NCBI RefSeq assembly: GCF_019397265.1
Contig: NZ_CP068985.1
Coordinates: 4,816,501 to 4,880,500 of the forward strand
Origin: Nonomuraea coxensis DSM 45129
Lineage (GTDB): Bacteria; Actinomycetota; Actinomycetes; Streptosporangiales; Streptosporangiaceae
Direction: 5' to 3'
DNA: 64,000 nt
Shown here: in pieces, positions 60,402-64,000 of the stretch
Numbering within the stretch: the first letter of the stretch is position 1
Layout: each line of letters starts with the position of its first letter
Program-made: the position numbers and the translations under genes
The notes under the pieces: generated by a model
The model's input: only the letters and a program-made list of their open reading frames with translations
Database searches by the model: none
What the model was told of the DNA's origin: nothing

Positions 60402-61376
60402 CTACGCGCCCGGCTGCGGGGGGCCGCCCCCGCCGGTCAGCCGCGCGCCGAAGGACCGGAGCGCGGCGCGGAAACGGGCCGGCTCCTCGACGGTGAAGGG
60501 GGCGTCCAGGAACGCGAGGCTGAGCAGCAGCCACTGCCAGGTGTCGAGCGCCAGCACGGCCCTGGTCCGCCGCTCCCCCAGTGCCTCCAGGTCGGCGTCC
60601 TGGTAGGCGAACGCGTCGGCGACGTCGGCCAGGGGCGCCTCGACGGTGAGGACGACGCGCTCGCGGTCCTTGCCGAGGCCCTGGCGCAGGTAGTCGAGCG
60701 CGGTGCCGGCGGGCAGGGGGCGGGGCTCGTACGTGCTGGTGGAGACGCGCAGGCCGGTGACGCGGTCGAGGCGGAAGACCCGCCAGTCGTCCTTGGCGGT
60801 GTCCCACGCGAGCAGGTACCAGCGCAGGTTGTGGTGCACGTGCCGGTAGGGCTCCGCCCGGCGGGAGGTGACCGCGCCGTCCTTGCCGGTGTAGTCGAAG
60901 GCGACGACGAGCCGGCGCTGGATCGCCTCGGCCAGCTCGGCCAGGACGTCGGCGCTGACGCTCGGAGCCCGCGTGGCGCTCGTCTCGAGGCTCGCCCGCA
61001 GGTGGGAGGCCCGGTGCCGCAGCCGCTTCGGCAGGTACTGGTCGACCTTGCCGTAGGCGCGGGTGGCGGCCTCGTCCACGCTGCCCCCGGCGGCGCGGCC
61101 CGTCGCGGCGAGGGTGGCGAGCCCGAGGAGGGTGGCGATCGCCTCGTCGTCGTCGAGCACGAGCGGCGGCAGCGCGCCGCCCGCGACGAGCCGGTAGTGG
61201 CCGCCGGGGCCGGGGCGGGTCCGCACCGGGTAGCCGTAGGCGCGCAGGCGGTCGACGTCGCGGCGCAGGGTGCGGGGGCTGACGTCGAGCCGGGCGACGA
61301 GCTCGTCGGCGGTGAACGCCCTTCCGGTCTGCAACGTGGCCAGCAGGGCGAGGATGCGCTGGGTGACGTCCGCCAT
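60402..61376 (-). CDS. WYL-domain transcriptional regulator (YafY type)
   Basis: This 324-residue protein has an N-terminal winged helix (RAFTADELVARLDVSPRTLRR), the WYL domain (VVAFDYTGKDG, HHNLRWYLLAWD, WRVFRLDRV) and the WCX C-terminal region. WYL regulators respond to nucleic-acid or nucleotide ligands and often control DNA-damage or defence genes. It diverges from a UvrA2-like gene across 63 bases, so DNA damage is a likely trigger. Confidence 0.88.
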   Translation of the reverse strand: MADVTQRILALLATLQTGRAFTADELVARLDVSPRTLRRDVDRLRAYGYPVRTRPGPGGHYRLVAGGALPPLVLDDDEAIATLLGLATLAATGRAAGGSVDEAATRAYGKVDQYLPKRLRHRASHLRASLETSATRAPSVSADVLAELAEAIQRRLVVAFDYTGKDGAVTSRRAEPYRHVHHNLRWYLLAWDTAKDDWRVFRLDRVTGLRVSTSTYEPRPLPAGTALDYLRQGLGKDRERVVLTVEAPLADVADAFAYQDADLEALGERRTRAVLALDTWQWLLLSLAFLDAPFTVEEPARFRAALRSFGARLTGGGGPPQPGA

Positions 61377-61439
61377 GTCCCCCAGTCTTCCCCGGGACGC
61401 GGTCAGGATGTGGCCACATCTGTTCGTAGCGTCGTCCGC

Positions 61440-63671
<2,232 letters not shown>

Positions 63672-63724
63672 CGGATCCTCCGGCAGGGCTACCTTCCGGG
63701 TCCGGTTTCGGGTCGAATGGTGAG

Positions 63725-64000
63725 GTGACCTCATGGCGAGCGCGTCTCCGGCGGGACCCGGCCCTGCTCGTCCTGGTTCTGCTCGCCGCCGCCGTGCTCG
63801 CCGTGGCCCTGTTCGCCGTGGTCGGGCTCGCCTGGACGGCCGGTCCCGCCGAGTGGCGGCCGGTGCTGGAGCGGCTGCCGGCCCACCTGGTGCCGCCCTA
63901 CCCGGCGGAGGACCTGCCGCCGCTGGCGATGACCGTCCTCGCGGCGGCCGGCCTCCTGGCCGCCGCCGGCTGCCGGCTGCTCCGCCGTGGCGGCCTGCGG
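63725..64000 (+). CDS. Membrane protein, N-terminal part (runs off window)
   Basis: The frame starting GTG at 63725 reads VTSWRARLRRDPALLVLVLL and continues through a hydrophobic helix, a loop with two Trp residues (WTAGPAEWRPV), and a second helix near the window edge. 92 codons are present. No function can be assigned from this part. An overlapping ATG frame (63733) gives an Arg/Pro-rich product and is rejected. Confidence 0.5.
   Translation, partial: MTSWRARLRRDPALLVLVLLAAAVLAVALFAVVGLAWTAGPAEWRPVLERLPAHLVPPYPAEDLPPLAMTVLAAAGLLAAAGCRLLRRGGLR

Overview
The window is very GC-rich DNA with GTG and TTG starts, ATGA stop/start overlaps, many TetR, PadR, HxlR, MerR, LysR and ArsR regulators, a UvrA2-like ATPase, a rifampin phosphotransferase-like gene and an actinobacterial-type c-di-AMP riboswitch. 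This points to a filamentous actinomycete, most likely of the Streptosporangiales (Nonomuraea/Streptosporangium-like). That placement is inference from gene style. No tRNA, rRNA, CRISPR array, phage or biosynthetic core is visible.

Region by region. 0-9.4 kb: a truncated FAD monooxygenase behind a strong palindromic operator, a TetR-controlled ABC exporter, a membrane-anchored NACHT NTPase, and a membrane alpha/beta hydrolase divergent from a TetR with two operator copies between them. 9.6-20.4 kb: one catabolic locus, all on the minus strand. It encodes an FGGY kinase, an SDR, a complete ribose-type ABC importer, a SorC/DeoR-type sugar-sensing regulator, and a 2-oxoacid/acetoin-dehydrogenase-like complex whose E2 is split into a 79-residue lipoyl protein and a catalytic protein, followed by a lipoate ligase. 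Both operon starts share a promoter/operator element, so import, oxidation, phosphorylation and acyl-CoA formation are probably induced together for one unidentified polyol or sugar. 20.6-21.9 kb: a complete IS701-like element. 22-38.6 kb: a PadR/ABC export operon, MFS/LysR, rifampin phosphotransferase, an ECF sigma factor with a membrane partner, a GT-C-like membrane enzyme, HxlR/MFS, a DUF2269-like protein, and MerR/imine reductase. 38.6-49.2 kb: a TerD-domain protein, TrmO, an ArsR-SRPBCC fusion with a DHFR-like partner, an L,D-transpeptidase, a zinc metallopeptidase, small membrane proteins, an Old Yellow Enzyme homologue, a hydrolase and an SDR. 49.3-64 kb: a methyltransferase, phosphate acetyltransferase, a frameshifted GNAT, an FUSC-type exporter, a sensory-rhodopsin-transducer-like protein, a secreted protein, a haem-oxygenase-like diiron protein, a riboswitch-controlled CHAP hydrolase, and a WYL regulator divergent from UvrA2.

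The spacers hold many gene remnants (ABC ATPase, HAD phosphatase, LacI, hydantoinase, MmyB-type regulator, TetR, AraC), suggesting repeated deletion or recombination in an accessory part of the chromosome. The most interesting items are the split-E2 catabolic locus with its shared operator, the NACHT protein, and a roughly 4-kb tract (44.1-48.0 kb) where the plus strand is strongly C-rich whichever way the genes run.
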